Assembly (NCBI RefSeq): GCF_037975245.1
Contig: NC_092568.1
Coordinates: 14,843,501-14,907,500, forward strand
Direction of reading: 5' to 3'
Source: Apostichopus japonicus
Taxonomy: Eukaryota; Echinodermata; Holothuroidea; Aspidochirotida; Stichopodidae
DNA length: 64,000 nt
Shown: piece after piece, positions 1 to 11,179 of the stretch
Layout: every line of letters starts with the position of its first letter
Numbering within the stretch: position 1 is the stretch's first letter
Notes under the pieces: model-generated
The model's database searches: none
What the model saw: the letters and a program-made list of their open reading frames with translations, nothing else
What the model was told of the DNA's origin: nothing
Position numbers and translations under genes: made by a program

Positions 1-1340
1 TTGCTCAGGAAATTCACAACAGGCTGTAAACTACCTTTTACTGTTTCTGTGTTATAGTACTGGCAATTTTGAATTCCAAAAACATGATTACAAGAAAATT
101 TAACTGAATTTCATTTCACAAAAAGCTGTGTTTATTTGCCTTTATTCGAAATCACCTCAGTCAATATGATACATGTTAGGAAATTTTGAGAAACTAATGT
201 AACACATACTTTAAGAAATGGCATGTGCTTGTAACGTAACCACACATACAGTTGATCAAGGTAAGAGGGGTTCAACTTCTGCAATGAGTCAACAACCTTT
301 GCAAGGATATATAAGTACAAGTATACCAAAAGGAATACAAACACAACAATTTCCTGGTAACCCTCAGGGTTAAATAAATATATTTACCATAAAGTAAAAG
401 ATGGATCAAGAGTACGAATATGCACAAATTAATTAATCAGTAACAGTCCACTAAATCTGCAGCCTTATATACAGTATATATATTACATGACAGTACTATG
501 ACAGATCACATTTCATGCATTTGTTTGTTTAATCACAACATTCAGGTGATAATAATAATTTTTAAAAAATACAAAGAGTTGCGAAAGGAAGTTTTCTAAA
601 AAACCTTTATGGCTTAACGAGTAGAGCACTCCCTGCTTAACTTTGAAAATATACATAAATATATATCTCCACATTCAAAACCACCTGACCCTTGCTAAAA
701 CTTTCCCACCTTTCCCCACCCATAACTCCCAGCTATAAGCCCACCCTCCACTCAAAACCTCCCATCCCTACCCTCACCCAACAAATGTTGAAACTTTTGC
801 CTGAAAAAAAATTGGTATTATTATGTGTATCCTCAAACAATTGATTGGATTTTTTTTAAATGCTAAAATTAAAATGAAACAAAACTGTTACCAAACTGCC
901 TATCCACTAAAGAGCCTGTGTAAGAGAATGTGTAAAAGTAAGTTGGCCTAATGCTTCGATCCTAGCAGGATCTTCTTCACAGGCTGAATGACAAGTAACA
1001 GTAACAGAAGGGACAAATACACAAACAGAATACAGACAGGTTAATGAGCAGGATAAACACAAAAGAGATAGATGTAAGAGGATCAGTAGAAAAGGGAGGA
1101 AGAGAAGAAAGAAACCAACAAGGTGAAGAGGAGAGGTAGGAGGAGATAAACTGTAGCGGGACATAAAGAGGATTAAGGGAAGAAAGTAGGAGTAAACTAG
1201 AGAAGGACAAAGACAGAAAGGTGTGAAGGGAAAAAAGTGGGAGAGAGCTACTAGAAAATAGGTGACGGGGGGGGGGGGGAAGAGGAGTAGGGAGCAGAAG
1301 AAAGGTTAGTCATGTCTTTCCTGAATGCTGAGCCCATGAC
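1..1340. other. AT-rich non-coding stretch with purine tract
   Basis: I see no supportable gene here. The first 900 bases are AT-rich. From about 1040 to 1275 the plus strand is almost pure purine with GGA/GAA runs ending in a G homopolymer near 1267-1279. The open frames on the minus strand there, rich in Leu/Ser/Pro, are explained by the complementary pyrimidine tract and have no family resemblance. Confidence 0.6.
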
Positions 1341-1386
1341 GTGGAATGATTCAAAGGCATTTCATCCACAGTCTCTCTCTGGTGAT

Positions 1387-1660
1387 TCATACAAGGTCAG
1401 GATGGCTACCTAAGGATTCAATACCCTGTAGGGACATGTCATTAATTGTATGGTTGAGAAGGTTAAAGTGCTCTGCAACCGGGGTCTCAACCTGGGTGGT
1501 GTTGACTGTGACCATAGAACCACTTCTTGAGGGTGGTTTTGGTTCACCAACATATTGGATGCTGCAAACTCTACAAGAGATCAGATAGATGACATTAGAG
1601 ATTGTGCAAGTGATGTGACCCTTGTATCTTTGTATCTCAAAGTACAATGCTGAATGGGTG
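1387..1660 (-). pseudogene. GIY-YIG-type endonuclease fragment of a retroelement
   Basis: The minus-strand frame has the pattern NVIYLISC..C..QYVGE, followed about 25 residues later by PVAEHF, a short gap and NDMSLQGIE. This is the usual look of the GIY-YIG-like C-terminal segment found in Penelope-like elements and in related invertebrate reverse-transcriptase proteins: a Y-L-I/Q-Y-V-G core, then an AEHF-type segment. Only about 85 residues remain. No reverse-transcriptase domain is visible next to it, so it is a severed fragment. The assignment to Penelope-like elements is from family knowledge and not tested. Confidence 0.55.
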
Positions 1661-2021
1661 TAGGGTTAGAATTTAGAGGTGGAACAGCAGCATGCACAAA
1701 AAAGCCTTAGTACTTGTTTGCCAGTTTAAACTATGACCTCTCCAGCTTGCACTAAAAGCTCAGTGTAAATGACCATTCTATGCAATTTCATATCAACAGT
1801 CATTATTTTTATTGAGTTATCTGTCTAAAAATTTTGAGCTGAATAAAATTAGCCAGATCTTTTAACAAGTCCATAGATTCTTCAAACTTCAATCAAAATT
1901 TGCAAGCCCCGCCCAACAGATTATGTGCCAATTGTTTTCCTAAATTCATCAGCAAACAAGTATTAAGACTTTAATTATTTTGGAATTTGATATTAGACCT
2001 GCAGATGTGTGGAAATACTTT

Positions 2022-3797
2022 TTAGGTGTCTTGCATGTTATTCAGCATGTCTACTAGACAGGCAGATTTGTCTTTGCAGATTTCATGCAGGACATCTAAA
2101 ATGGAGCGGAGAAAAATTGTTTGTTCTTTTTTGGCTGCCAACTTAGTTCGCTGAATAGCCAAGAGCTCCTCCTGAATCTGGCATTGCCCTCACTGCTGCA
2201 GGTCGATTATGGAAACTCATCTGTGGTCTAAGTGGCTCTACTGGAGATGGCACAGATGGAGTTGACATGTTCCGATTCATCAGAATAGATGGTCTCCTGA
2301 AAAGAATTATTAAAAAGTAATAAATAAATGAAGGATTACCTTGCTGGGTGCACAAAACCAACAATGGGAGTGGCCCTACCACTTACAAGAGCCCAGGAAA
2401 AAACACATGTACTCGGGGGAATAGAGAAAATCTCCTGTGCTGGGTCTGCCATACACTGCCATACCACAGATTACCACTTTATTTAGTACATGGGCCCAGG
2501 TAGTAAATGGCCCAGGCCAGTGACGAGCTCTGCATAACTAGTGAAGATGTGGCGATACCCACCGGGATTGTTTGCAGGTCGATACATATGAGTTTAATGT
2601 AGGCTAATGTTCAATACCTATGAGCTTGCCATATCATCCTCAGACAATATGCCGCAAACCACCTCTTTGACTAGCACCCCCAGAACTTTCTCATAGAGAG
2701 GATCTTCCAGCACCGGGGGACCACCACCTGCAATAATAATATATCAGTTAAACTTCTCAAAGTACGTTGATTTTATGAAGTTATTATTATTACTATGGCC
2801 CTCTGTCAGAAAACGCTGGCCCCTGTCATGGAAGAATCACCCATTTTGTTGAGGAGAAAACATCAATAGTTGTATCATACAGTGCTTATGGCGTCATCTG
2901 GCCGTCCTTTAATTTAGAGGCTCCCTCTTGCAAACCCCTAAAATCTACATCCCTCAACAGAAGTGATTGGACATATAGGCATTAGCTAGCAATCGACAAC
3001 CCTTGCCTCCCCCCCCCCCCCCCCTCCGCCTCCCCTTTAAATGTTGCAGCATAATGCATTCAGAAACTGCAACATTGATATTGGGAATGAGGTATGTCCC
3101 GTGTACTTGAACATGTCATATAATCTGACCTGTCTTGGGGGCTTTGTAGGTTTTGGCCTTGGGAGCCAAGTCTCTCCATTCTTTTCGGACCGTAGTCCAC
3201 TCCCGTACTGGTCCTCCAACTGTTTGCAGGACCGCTGCTGCCTTCTTCCAGTTTTTTGTTGAGTATGATCAACGTTAAACAATACATGTTCATATTTCAT
3301 CCAATAGCACCAGCACCAAAAAATGAAACCAACACTGACATACAACATGATAACAGGAGGCCTCTCCATAAAAAAATATAAATTTCAAACTTGGGCATCC
3401 ATTAGAAAGCCAAGGAAAACAGAATTTGTTCAAGATATCACTCAAGACCAGTCATCTGACAACTTTTGAAGTGATATTTGAAGTGACAACTTTTGAAGTG
3501 ATATTTCATGGCTTCCAACATTTCAAATGATATTTTAATAACAAAAATTAGGATTTAATCAGGCTATTGTAAAACAAAGTCTTGTGTAGCTGTAGCTGCA
3601 AAAACAAAACAAACAAACATACAGACAATTTGAACACAAAATGATTGCTGTGGAATTCACAAACCTTTCCTTCACCTTCTCTTCTTTACTGGACCCCTTC
3701 CCTCCAGTGCCAAAGAGCAGTGCCTTGTGAGTGGAGACAAACTCCACCAAAGTCAGTGTTTTCACCTTTGAGAAATCAGGGCACCGTTTTCGCTTTC
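2022..3797 (-). pseudogene. Myb/SANT-like DNA-binding protein gene, probably broken
   Basis: Four minus-strand exon-like blocks resemble the MSANTD/Harbinger-associated Myb/SANT-like family, which binds DNA through a trihelix-like fold. Block 1 (3797 down to about 3665, acceptor TTCCTCTTCAG) has KRKRCPDF, then LVEFVSTHKALLFG. Block 2 (about 3255 to 3130) has the second half, with W-K-K-A-A-A-V and TVRKEWRDL. Its donor splits a codon that joins in phase to block 3 (2727 down), giving the family's typical KTGGGPP linker. Block 4 (about 2302 to 2022) ends in a coiled-coil-like tail, EELLAIQRTKLAAKKEQ, and a TAA stop. Oddities: block 3 meets an in-frame TAG at 2618-2620, and the block 4 tail is in a different frame from its start. 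Either the splice sites differ from my guess or this is a pseudogene. The exact block 1/block 2 junction is unresolved. Confidence 0.6.
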
Positions 3798-3974
3798 CTG
3801 AAGAGGAATATTTGTTTGTGAAAATCAGGGCAACAAGATACAATGAGTGCTGTGATTACAATGAGTGCAATGATTTGACCACTAACTGTAATACTGACAT
3901 ACGACATCTTAGTCCTAGTACTAGCACAGTGAGTAGCGGTGTAATGTTAGTATTATTGTTAATGTCAGGTTAGG

Positions 3975-4270
3975 TCTATTGAACTAGGTTAGGCCTAATT
4001 TCTTATGGGACTGGCATACACGTTCAACAACCTACACTGTACTAGCCTAACAGCGTTCCTGTAAATAGGCTTGGCATATGTGAACATTCATGGCGGCAAA
4101 AGGTAAGTAGGTCTAGGCTACTAGGCCTACATCGCAGGCACAGTAGCCACTTGGGCACTGACGCCATAGCCTACCTAAGCCTGGGCCCATAGACTAGTTT
4201 TTGGCTTTGTAAAGTTGTAGCATGTAGGCTTTATAGCAGTATAACTAAGCCTTTGTAGGCTAGTAAAGTA
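3975..4270. repeat. TAGGCCTA-rich segment
   Basis: This stretch is crowded with variants of TAGGCCTA, CTAGGCTA and GTAGGCCT on both strands. A similar cluster occurs near 17310-17390. It lies directly upstream (on the minus strand) of the Myb/SANT-like gene, so it could include that gene's 5' region, but no TATA box or initiator could be assigned. Confidence 0.35.
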
Positions 4271-4789
4271 TCAGTAGTAACTTGAAACATGTCATGATCT
4301 GCCTTACGACTGTAATGCTAGCCCATACTAGCCTAGCCCTTGAAGAGGACTGTAGTGTGGGTTCCTCACAATCAGCCTTAGCGGCGTCCTGACTCGGATT
4401 TGGAAAACATAAGCATAGTAGTAGTAATAGTACTTCGTAGGCCATTGCTAACACTTGGCCTATGCTTGTGTTACGGTTAAAGTGCTAAATATGGTTACTA
4501 GGCTACTTGGTCCCATTACGTCTGCACTGTAGCTTATTAATAACAACGAAGTAGGCTCATTTATGTCTCGATAACTGCATGAGAAGCCTCTCCGTCTTTT
4601 TGACGTCAACATATTAATATTACATAAGATTTGGCCAAATATTGTGATTATAAAAGGCATTTTACTTGGTATAATTTACCTTTCCCATTCTCGCAATTGT
4701 AAAGTTCGTTCGTGCGATGAACTGCAAACAATTTTCGCCGTCAAAGGTCACAGCCTCGTTTATGTCAACAAAAATAAAATGTACGAATC

Positions 4790-4925
4790 TTAAGACGCGT
4801 CTTAGTGAAGTACAGTTTTGTGAAACCGAGATCCAAACAGTACTTTACTAAGACGCATCTTAGTGTAAGTCGAGTCCGCAGAGCACTAAGTCCTGTGTGG
4901 GTAAGTCGAGTTTAGTGAAACAGGC
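4790..4925. repeat. Fold-back repeat fragment
   Basis: AAGACGCGTCTTAG near 4792-4805 and CTAAGACGCATCTTAG near 4848-4863 are each nearly palindromic and are inverted copies of each other around a central GTACAGTTTTG/CAGTACTTT pair. The right edge ends GTGAAACAGGCCCC, a common terminal motif of short inverted-repeat elements. The matching left end is not visible, so I call it a fragment. Confidence 0.4.
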
Positions 4926-4978
4926 CCCAGGGAATTCAGTGCCACAACATAATACATACTCAGCAATAGAAATACTAC

Positions 4979-5240
4979 GGTGCTGTGGCCGCTTGGATAA
5001 AGGTGGTGGAATTTGAAGCAAAGAGGCTTTGCAGCTGGGAGATTCTGGGTTCGATTCCTGGCCGGTTTTCCCATCTGCAATGACTTTCTAAATTGAAAAG
5101 ATTCTGGAACTCTTTGAATTAAAATGTTGAATTGGAAGCCACCTGACGTGTAAGTTGTAATCCATAAGCCCTTGCAGGCTTCTCCCACATATAATAACTG
5201 CTGCTTATTATTATGATTATTATGAATATACTTTCTTGGT
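4979..5240 (+). repeat. tRNA-derived SINE
   Basis: The head has an A-box-like TGGCCGCTTGG near 4985-4995 and a perfect B box GGTTCGATTCC at 5048-5058, the internal RNA polymerase III promoter pair of tRNA-derived SINEs. The spacing is close to that in a tRNA, but the flanking stems do not make a convincing cloverleaf, so it is not a tRNA gene. The body runs to an AT-rich TTATTATTATGATTATTATGA tail. Target-site duplications could not be set with confidence. Confidence 0.65.
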
Positions 5241-5744
5241 CCCAAACAACCACAAATACTATTATAACACCACAAAGTAACATATCTAGTGGTTTTTGGA
5301 TATAACACTGACATCTAGGAGATGCTTTCTCTCTAAAGAAATACTTGTACTATGTTCAGATGATTTGCATATGGCAAAGGAAAGCTGGGCCTAACTTTGT
5401 GCTCAATAGCCCAGTGAATGAATGAGGTAGACAATCAATCTGTTGTTTGGTAGTTGATCATTAACTTTAGTCATCCAGTAGCTAATGTTGCATAGATCGT
5501 ATTAATAAAGACAAGACCTAGTTGAAGCTCGTTCCATTTGTTTTAAGAATATCAGCAGTATCGGTAAGATGTACAGTTTGCTGACTCTTTAGGGTGGATC
5601 AAAATAAATGTTAAATAAGTGTGAGATAACAACAAGCCAACAATATAATTTACTGCTTAATATTTTTGTTCTAGTAAAAAATATATGTTTAATGTCAATA
5701 TTTATTTAAGAATTATTACAGTACTATAACCTATTATTATTATT

Positions 5745-6165
5745 ACAATGTATTTGATAGAGCGCTCTACAAAAGATCACAGCGCTTTACAGAACCAAAA
5801 ATAAACTATGTACACAATAAAAACAACAACCAATCTTAAACACAATAAAAAAATACAAACATTACTGCGCAGTAAATAAATATGTTTTCATGAGACCTTT
5901 GAAGACCGAGACGGAAACTGCACAGGAATACCCACAGGCAGCTGGTTCCAGAGAAGGGGGCTAATAATTTGAAAACATTTATCACCAGTTTTACGCTTTG
6001 AGTGTGGAATCATGAGTCTGGTAGTATCAGATGAGGAGCGGAGTCTACGTCTCAAACCATCAACATTACTTAGAGGAGCTTTATACAAAGAAAGAAAATC
6101 AATCAGATAGCTGGGAGCCTCACCATGCAGAGATTTAAAAACATATTGGACATAATGCTCTCCTT
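5745..6165 (-). pseudogene. LINE 3' end (CR1/L2-like), fragment 1
   Basis: The minus-strand frame carries the C-terminal signature of CR1/L2-type reverse transcriptase proteins: SYLIDFLSLYK, LRSSSDTTRLMIP, then TGDKCFQIISPLLWNQLPVGI, where the family usually shows GDRAFS..AP.LWN.LP. The AGCGCTTTACA-like 3' sequence at 5760-5800 is typical of the tails of these elements. There is no upstream RT core, so this is a 5'-truncated dead copy. Confidence 0.65.
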
Positions 6166-6235
6166 AAAGACCAACTACTGTATGGAGACTTTTCGATGAA
6201 CATAAAATCCCACCTGCATGTATGTAATGCTTAAC

Positions 6236-6770
6236 TCACTCCATAATAATAATAATAATCATAATAAATAATTTTTATATAGCGCCAAACAAACTATGAA
6301 ATAATTGTAATAGCGCTTAACAAAATAATAGCAATTATAACATATATGCCTTGGTGAATTAGATACGTTTTGAGTGCTGATTTGAAACTGTTCACAGTAT
6401 TGCATATTTTTATATGTTCTGGAAGTGAGTTCCACAGAGGCACAGTGCACTGGATGTGAATGTTCTCAAGCCATAAGTCTGTGTTTTTACTCTAAGAATG
6501 AGTAACATCAGTGATGAATTAGAGCGAAGTGAGCGGGGGATGATGGTCGGAGCTGTAACAAGTTGGTGAGGTACAGTAGCTTGGTCCTACATTGTGCATA
6601 AATTTGAACACCATCAGAAGTAGTTTGTAGTTGATTCATTCACGTATCCGGAGCCAGTGGAGTTCGATCATGGTAGGGGTACTGTGATCATACTTCCGAG
6701 TTCTAGTAACGAGACGTGCGGCGGTGTTTAGTACGAGTCGGTTGTAGCCTGTCCATTTTACAATTACATT
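6236..6770 (-). pseudogene. LINE 3' end (CR1/L2-like), fragment 2
   Basis: The minus strand from about 6750 reads NTAARLVTRTRKYDH, then IELHWL and INYKLLLMVFKFMH, the segment just after the RT core in CR1/L2 LINEs. After frameshifts it continues near 6450-6370 with pieces matching LWN-SLPEHIK and NTVNSFKSALK. It ends in a TATATAGCGC-like motif and (TAA)n near 6240-6290. Several stops and shifts show an old copy. It lies head-to-tail beside fragment 1 but is a separate insertion, because the same C-terminal region is represented twice. Confidence 0.6.
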
Positions 6771-6979
6771 GCTGTGATTAACTTTACCAATTTCGGACAT
6801 TAAATACAAGAAAAATAGGAAGAAAAGTCAGCTTTTTAGGAAACCTATTTCAGACATTCTTGAAACATTCCTAAGACATCAGGTGACCATGTGACGTCAT
6901 CTTTCGTATACCGCACTCACAACAATACGTTTAGTGTGTAAAGTTGTATACTTTACGATATTACTCCTTTTCCCCCGAA

Positions 6980-7075
6980 ATGCCACAATTCTGTGTTGTT
7001 GGAGATTGCAATTATACTGTACCTAGGCCAACAAAAGCATCAGCTTTTTTAGCTTTCCGAATAGAAGAACCAACG
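6980..7075 (+). pseudogene. THAP-domain first-exon-like fragment
   Basis: An ATG at 6980 opens MPQFCVVGDCNY, the Met-Pro..Cys-x4-Cys start typical of THAP zinc-binding DNA-binding domains, and continues with aliphatic and aromatic residues for about 30 codons. A GTAAGA donor-like site follows at about 7074. The distal Cys and His of the C2CH finger are not present in this exon and I could not find them downstream. THAP domains are common in host genes and in Kolobok and P-element transposases. Confidence 0.4.
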
Positions 7076-7854
7076 TAAGACGCCGTAGACTTTGGATCAA
7101 TTTTGACTTTGCAGCACCTGGAGTATCTCATGCCCATGAGTCCACATGCATAACCCTGCCTCTGTGTATGCTGCAAAGGTCTCATTCTGCGAAACTTATA
7201 TATCTTTCCACAGCTGTGGCGGACATAGCTAATGTGAAATGACCCTATCAAGTGTCCTCGTAAACATGCCTTCGACGTTCTTACATGAAACATTATATCA
7301 CGCAATTGACATTTAAAGGTGCTGAAATCGCCTAAGATCACTTTACTATGCACCACATGGAATAGGTTGGCTATCATACACAGTAGCATTGTTGAGTGCC
7401 CTCTAGTGGCCACAAGGCCTCCAATTGCGTGGTGTTTTCTTTGGCACTATGCAATGGTGACGCCTAGTTACTACTACAGGGTTGAATAATTAGTTTCAGT
7501 GATCGTCGGTTGAAGGGTATAGACAAATATTCAAGTCGATGAATCCAGTGGTATGGGCTGTTTGGTGAAGTCAAAGCTCCCTTGGGGTTGCTTTTCGTCT
7601 CCCCCGCCAGTTCGACGGAAGCCGAGAAATATTTTAGTGCATTGAGGCTTTTCAAGACGTACATGGCTACAGAGCACCATGGCTCAACAGAGGCTGAACC
7701 ATGTGATGGTGTGCCATATTCACCGCCAACGTCTAGCCCAGTTGAAGCCTGAGGAGTTAGCAGAGAAGTTCTTTGGTTCCTCGGATTACAGACGCCGCAT
7801 CTTCGGGTGATTCCAGAAGAAAACTAGTGCACTCCGTCATTATCATAAGAATTT

Positions 7855-8079
7855 CCGACTGTCGCACTCTAGTTTATCTAGACCTATTCATTTATTCCTG
7901 TGATTGTGCATGACTTAAAAATTGAAAAATTACGGTCAAAATTGACCTATAATCAGACATATTTACCACGTTTTCCTTGCCACTTTGAGATATTGTACAG
8001 TATCTCGCAATCTTTTACTCCACGAATAAAACTTAGCATGATTTTGAATACTCCCCCCAAAAAATGCCTAATAGAACGT
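7855..8079 (+). repeat. Interspersed repeat, copy A (inverted copy at 30.6 kb)
   Basis: The block from TTCCGACTGTCGCACTC through a GTGATTGTGCATGAC-like core to ATGCCTAATAGAACGT recurs in reverse complement at about 30603-30840, with roughly three quarters identity by eye. It is interrupted on its right by the CATAGACGTAGGAGCC element at 8080, so that element inserted into this repeat. No coding motif was recognised. Confidence 0.6.
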
Positions 8080-8400
8080 CATAGACGTAGGAGCCCAATT
8101 TGATTTGGGGGGGGGGGGCTGTAACGACTTGCCCGAAAAATATAACCAAAAGTTATTATTGTGCACATATCATATAGGCATGCATCAGTTTTTACATCGC
8201 ATGCCAATAACATACAATCATTTTCCTTTTTATTGGGGAAGTTGTTACAATATTAATGGTAATAATAATATCAGTTTAACCACTGAAAAACAAATTGCAA
8301 ATTATCTTTCTTTCAGTACCTTAGGTGCCCGAAAAGTTATCAGCATATTGCCTGAATTTTCACAAAATATTTGGTTGGGGTGGCTAATAAGTTTGTGAAA
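8080..8400 (+). mobile_element. Left part of hAT-like element (same family as 20807-21614)
   Basis: It begins with CATAGACGTAGGAGCC, a G homopolymer and CTGTAACGACTTGCCCG, matching the left end of the complete element at 20807. It continues with the same GTTGTTACAATATTAA-like middle and one copy of the TAGGTGCCCGAAAAGTTAT unit. The right terminus with CCTACGCCTATG is missing. Its left flank TAGAACGT is the expected target sequence, but no right-hand copy remains. Confidence 0.6.
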
Positions 8401-9530
8401 TGAGTGCCAGTGGGTACGAATGTATCGAAAAAAGTTCAGAACAAAAGTGCAGTCGCAATTGATGGGGTGTCTGACTGACACTGACCGTATCGTAGACGAG
8501 TAGCGCGAGGGTGGGGGGTACAAGGCAGCAGTTGGAGTTTTCGGGCTTTAAAACCCATCCAGTTGGTTTTTCAGCCACTACACCCCTAATCATCAGGCCT
8601 TAGCTACGTCCCTGGGTACACGGTGGTTACATAGTATGCTCCGACCAGAATTCACCCGGTTACCAGATGCAGATCCACCTAGCAACTGAGGTAACTTGCG
8701 TGAGGACTCCAACGAACAACAACTGATTTATTGTGATGCCTTCATCACTTTAGCCACCACTCACATGGGACCTATTCTAAGTCTGACAATACATGCGCAT
8801 GTGTCAGGTCCTGAAAATATAATTAAAGTGGTTTGTCTTGCCATATTTGTTTCAAATTTCATAGAAATGTATTCTCGTAGACCTAGCAAACATTTTAAAC
8901 TGACACAGTCCCATCGGAAGTGTGTCACGGGTGGCATTAAAAGTCATTGGTGATTTAACATGCTGGCGTATGACGACTTTTGGCCAAATTTGCGCTAAGC
9001 TCACTATACGAACTCGGATCTGGGCTGTGCCTAATTAGTGAGTTACTTAAATTATTAATAATGGCGTATGAGGAAATGCACCATTTTGTGGTATGACTCC
9101 AAGGACGGCAAGTCGAGAAACTCACATGCAATCGCGGCTGATAACTTCCTTTGCCTATATGTCTGGGGACATTTTGGGACGTCGTTCCTATAGGCCTATA
9201 TCTGTGGCCCTGGGGTCATTCCTTGACCCACTTGGTGCAATATAATGTGCCCATTTCGAAGTAAATTTATTCACAGATTGTTAGTTGTCATGAGTTCGAA
9301 CAAATGAGGGGTATGCTATCCTGAAACATAGGGCAAAATGGGGCTGGTGTTCCAGTTTGCCGCATCATTTGTCAACTGGCACTGGGTTCTAATGTGCATG
9401 ATAATTGCAATCACTAAAAAAAGAATAATCCACCAAAAATTAAGGTTGCATGAACTTCATTGCAGATTTCCTGAGTGACGAATTTGTAATTTTCTCCTGA
9501 AATCTCGCAATTAGATGGCTGCTATCCAGC
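8400..9530. other. Non-coding, no recognised feature
   Basis: No supportable gene. Near 8560-8625 the string ATCAGGCCTTAGCTACGTCC resembles the end of another short inverted-repeat element, echoed by ATCATCAGGCCCTAGCTATG near 51185, but a partner end was not found. Confidence 0.4.
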
Positions 9531-9536
9531 CTGGCA

Positions 9537-9600
9537 AGTGCCGTTTTCTCGGTACGCTGCGCGCCAACCAATGGTGGCGCTCCTCTTAGATAGTACTTAG
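9537..9600 (-). repeat. GGCGC hairpin repeat, minus-strand copy
   Basis: It contains GTACGCTGCGCGCCAACC followed by TGGTGGCGCTCC and CTTAGATAGT, the reverse complement of a motif also found near 17590-17630, 19085-19200 and 43905-43945. Within each copy, the GCGCCA and TGGCGC halves pair around a short loop. Confidence 0.55.
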
Positions 9601-10374
9601 GGCCGGAAGACTCAAATTGATTACGTCTCCCCTACGTTTCAAATCGGATTGACGCCCCTGGTGGGATGCCCTCTAGAATTTGAGATAATATGTCACAAAG
9701 TATTTGACTGCACATTCTGAAAAACTGGTCTGGGTTTATACTAGTGAATTTATTCAACAATTTGTGGTATGGTGACACTGCACTTATTAAGTTGGCTTAT
9801 TTAGACGACACTGGTATGACGCTAGTTGTGAAACCTTTGACCTGTACTACAGACTAGTGGTTGAATATAATAGTCTACAATGGCATAAATCCACTAGGAT
9901 TCCAAGTGATGTAAGAAATCACAACCCAAAATACAGTAGGTGACTCAATTTGCACAATGACGAATATCCAGCTGAATGTGTGTATAAGGCCTAAACCAAT
10001 AATAATGGAGCACAATACCATATGTTTTCATAACTGAGTTATTACATGCCTGTTAAGTGAAAGGAATCTCCCTGTTCTTATGATCTTTGCACTGAGGTGG
10101 TGAAACACTCACTAGTATTGGACTTTTTATAGGCGAACCAGCAGAATTTGTCGCAGCTATTCGCTGGCTTGCTCGTTTTCTGAACATGGTATGCCACATT
10201 TTGCGGCTTTAGCTCAAAAGGTGGTTCAATACCAACACTTGCTGCTTCTTTTGCCATCCGTATTTTGTGCGGGAGATTCCTTGCGGAATCGGGATCGGCT
10301 CTGCATGGGTTATATGGGCGAATCAATTGTTTGGTCTTCTCCACACCTTGGTGTCCCTCATTCGCAATTTTTAA

Positions 10375-11179
10375 AGCAGCATTTTGCGTCCTCGACTATG
10401 ATATATCTCAACCTCACTGACTCCACTATGCCATAACGACATACATAACTAGCTTATCTATTTATATTTTACTTCAAATGGTGGCATAAAAGTCAAAAAA
10501 AATTGCAACTTTCAACTTTGTTGTTCTCCAAGATATTTTCCGTTGGGAACCCAATAAACCTCGCCCATCATATGAATATTTAAACACTACGAACGTCATT
10601 GACAGATACGTAATATAACACCACGCTTGATTTGTGTACAGTCTATATGGCAGTTGTACCAGGGAGTTGCATAACAACTCCCAACGCAAAGTCTTGAATC
10701 TATTTTTAGCAACGGCTCATAACTAAACCTGCATCTCTGATTGGTTGAATTCAAACTAGTGGGTTTGGGAACTGAATGCGATTTAATTTTCTATGTGGAA
10801 TACTCGCCAATTAACGTTTTTGGCAGGGAAAAACTTGGCTAATATCTTAATTTGCTGTTTTGTGATTTGATGTATGTAAAAAACTCGATGGACATGTCAA
10901 AAAAGTAGAAAACGGCGACCAAACGCAAAATGCTCATGAATAAACATACTATTCACTGATTGGTGGAATTCAAACTAGTGGATTTGGAGATATGAAAACT
11001 TTGTCGAGGACACTTTTACTCATTATCGATATAAATCGTTAATTACTCGCTAATTAACGCTCTTGGCAGGGTGAAACTTGGATGGTATCTTAGTTTGCTG
11101 TTTTATGATTGATACATGTAAAAAAATCGATGCACATGTTAAAAAGGTGGAAAAAAGCGACCCAACGCAAAATGCTGCT
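10375..11179. mobile_element. TTAA-flanked inverted-repeat element inside gypsy integrase
   Basis: The two ends are perfect 15-bp inverted repeats, AGCAGCATTTTGCGT at 10375 and its complement ending at 11179. They are flanked by TTAA at 10371-10374 and 11180-11183. TTAA target duplication with ends starting AG is typical of the Kolobok superfamily; piggyBac also uses TTAA. The 805-bp body has no intact transposase, so it is non-autonomous. Taking out the element plus one TTAA returns the host integrase segment to a single open frame, which fixes the borders independently. Confidence 0.85.
10735..11179 (+). repeat. Tandem duplication at the element's right end
   Basis: Two diverged copies lie in tandem at about 10735-10935 and 10962-11179. 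Both start GATTGGTTGAATTCAAACTA (GATTGGTGGAATTC in the second), share TTAACG.T.TTGGCAGGG, TTTGCTGTTTT and GGCGACC/GCGACCC, and end with AACGCAAAATGCT. The first therefore carries an internal near-copy of the terminal repeat. Confidence 0.75.

Noticed and set aside
4979-5065. Possible tRNA gene
   Set aside because: A and B boxes are good, but the acceptor and anticodon stems do not fold convincingly and an unrelated body with an AT-rich tail follows. It fits a SINE better.
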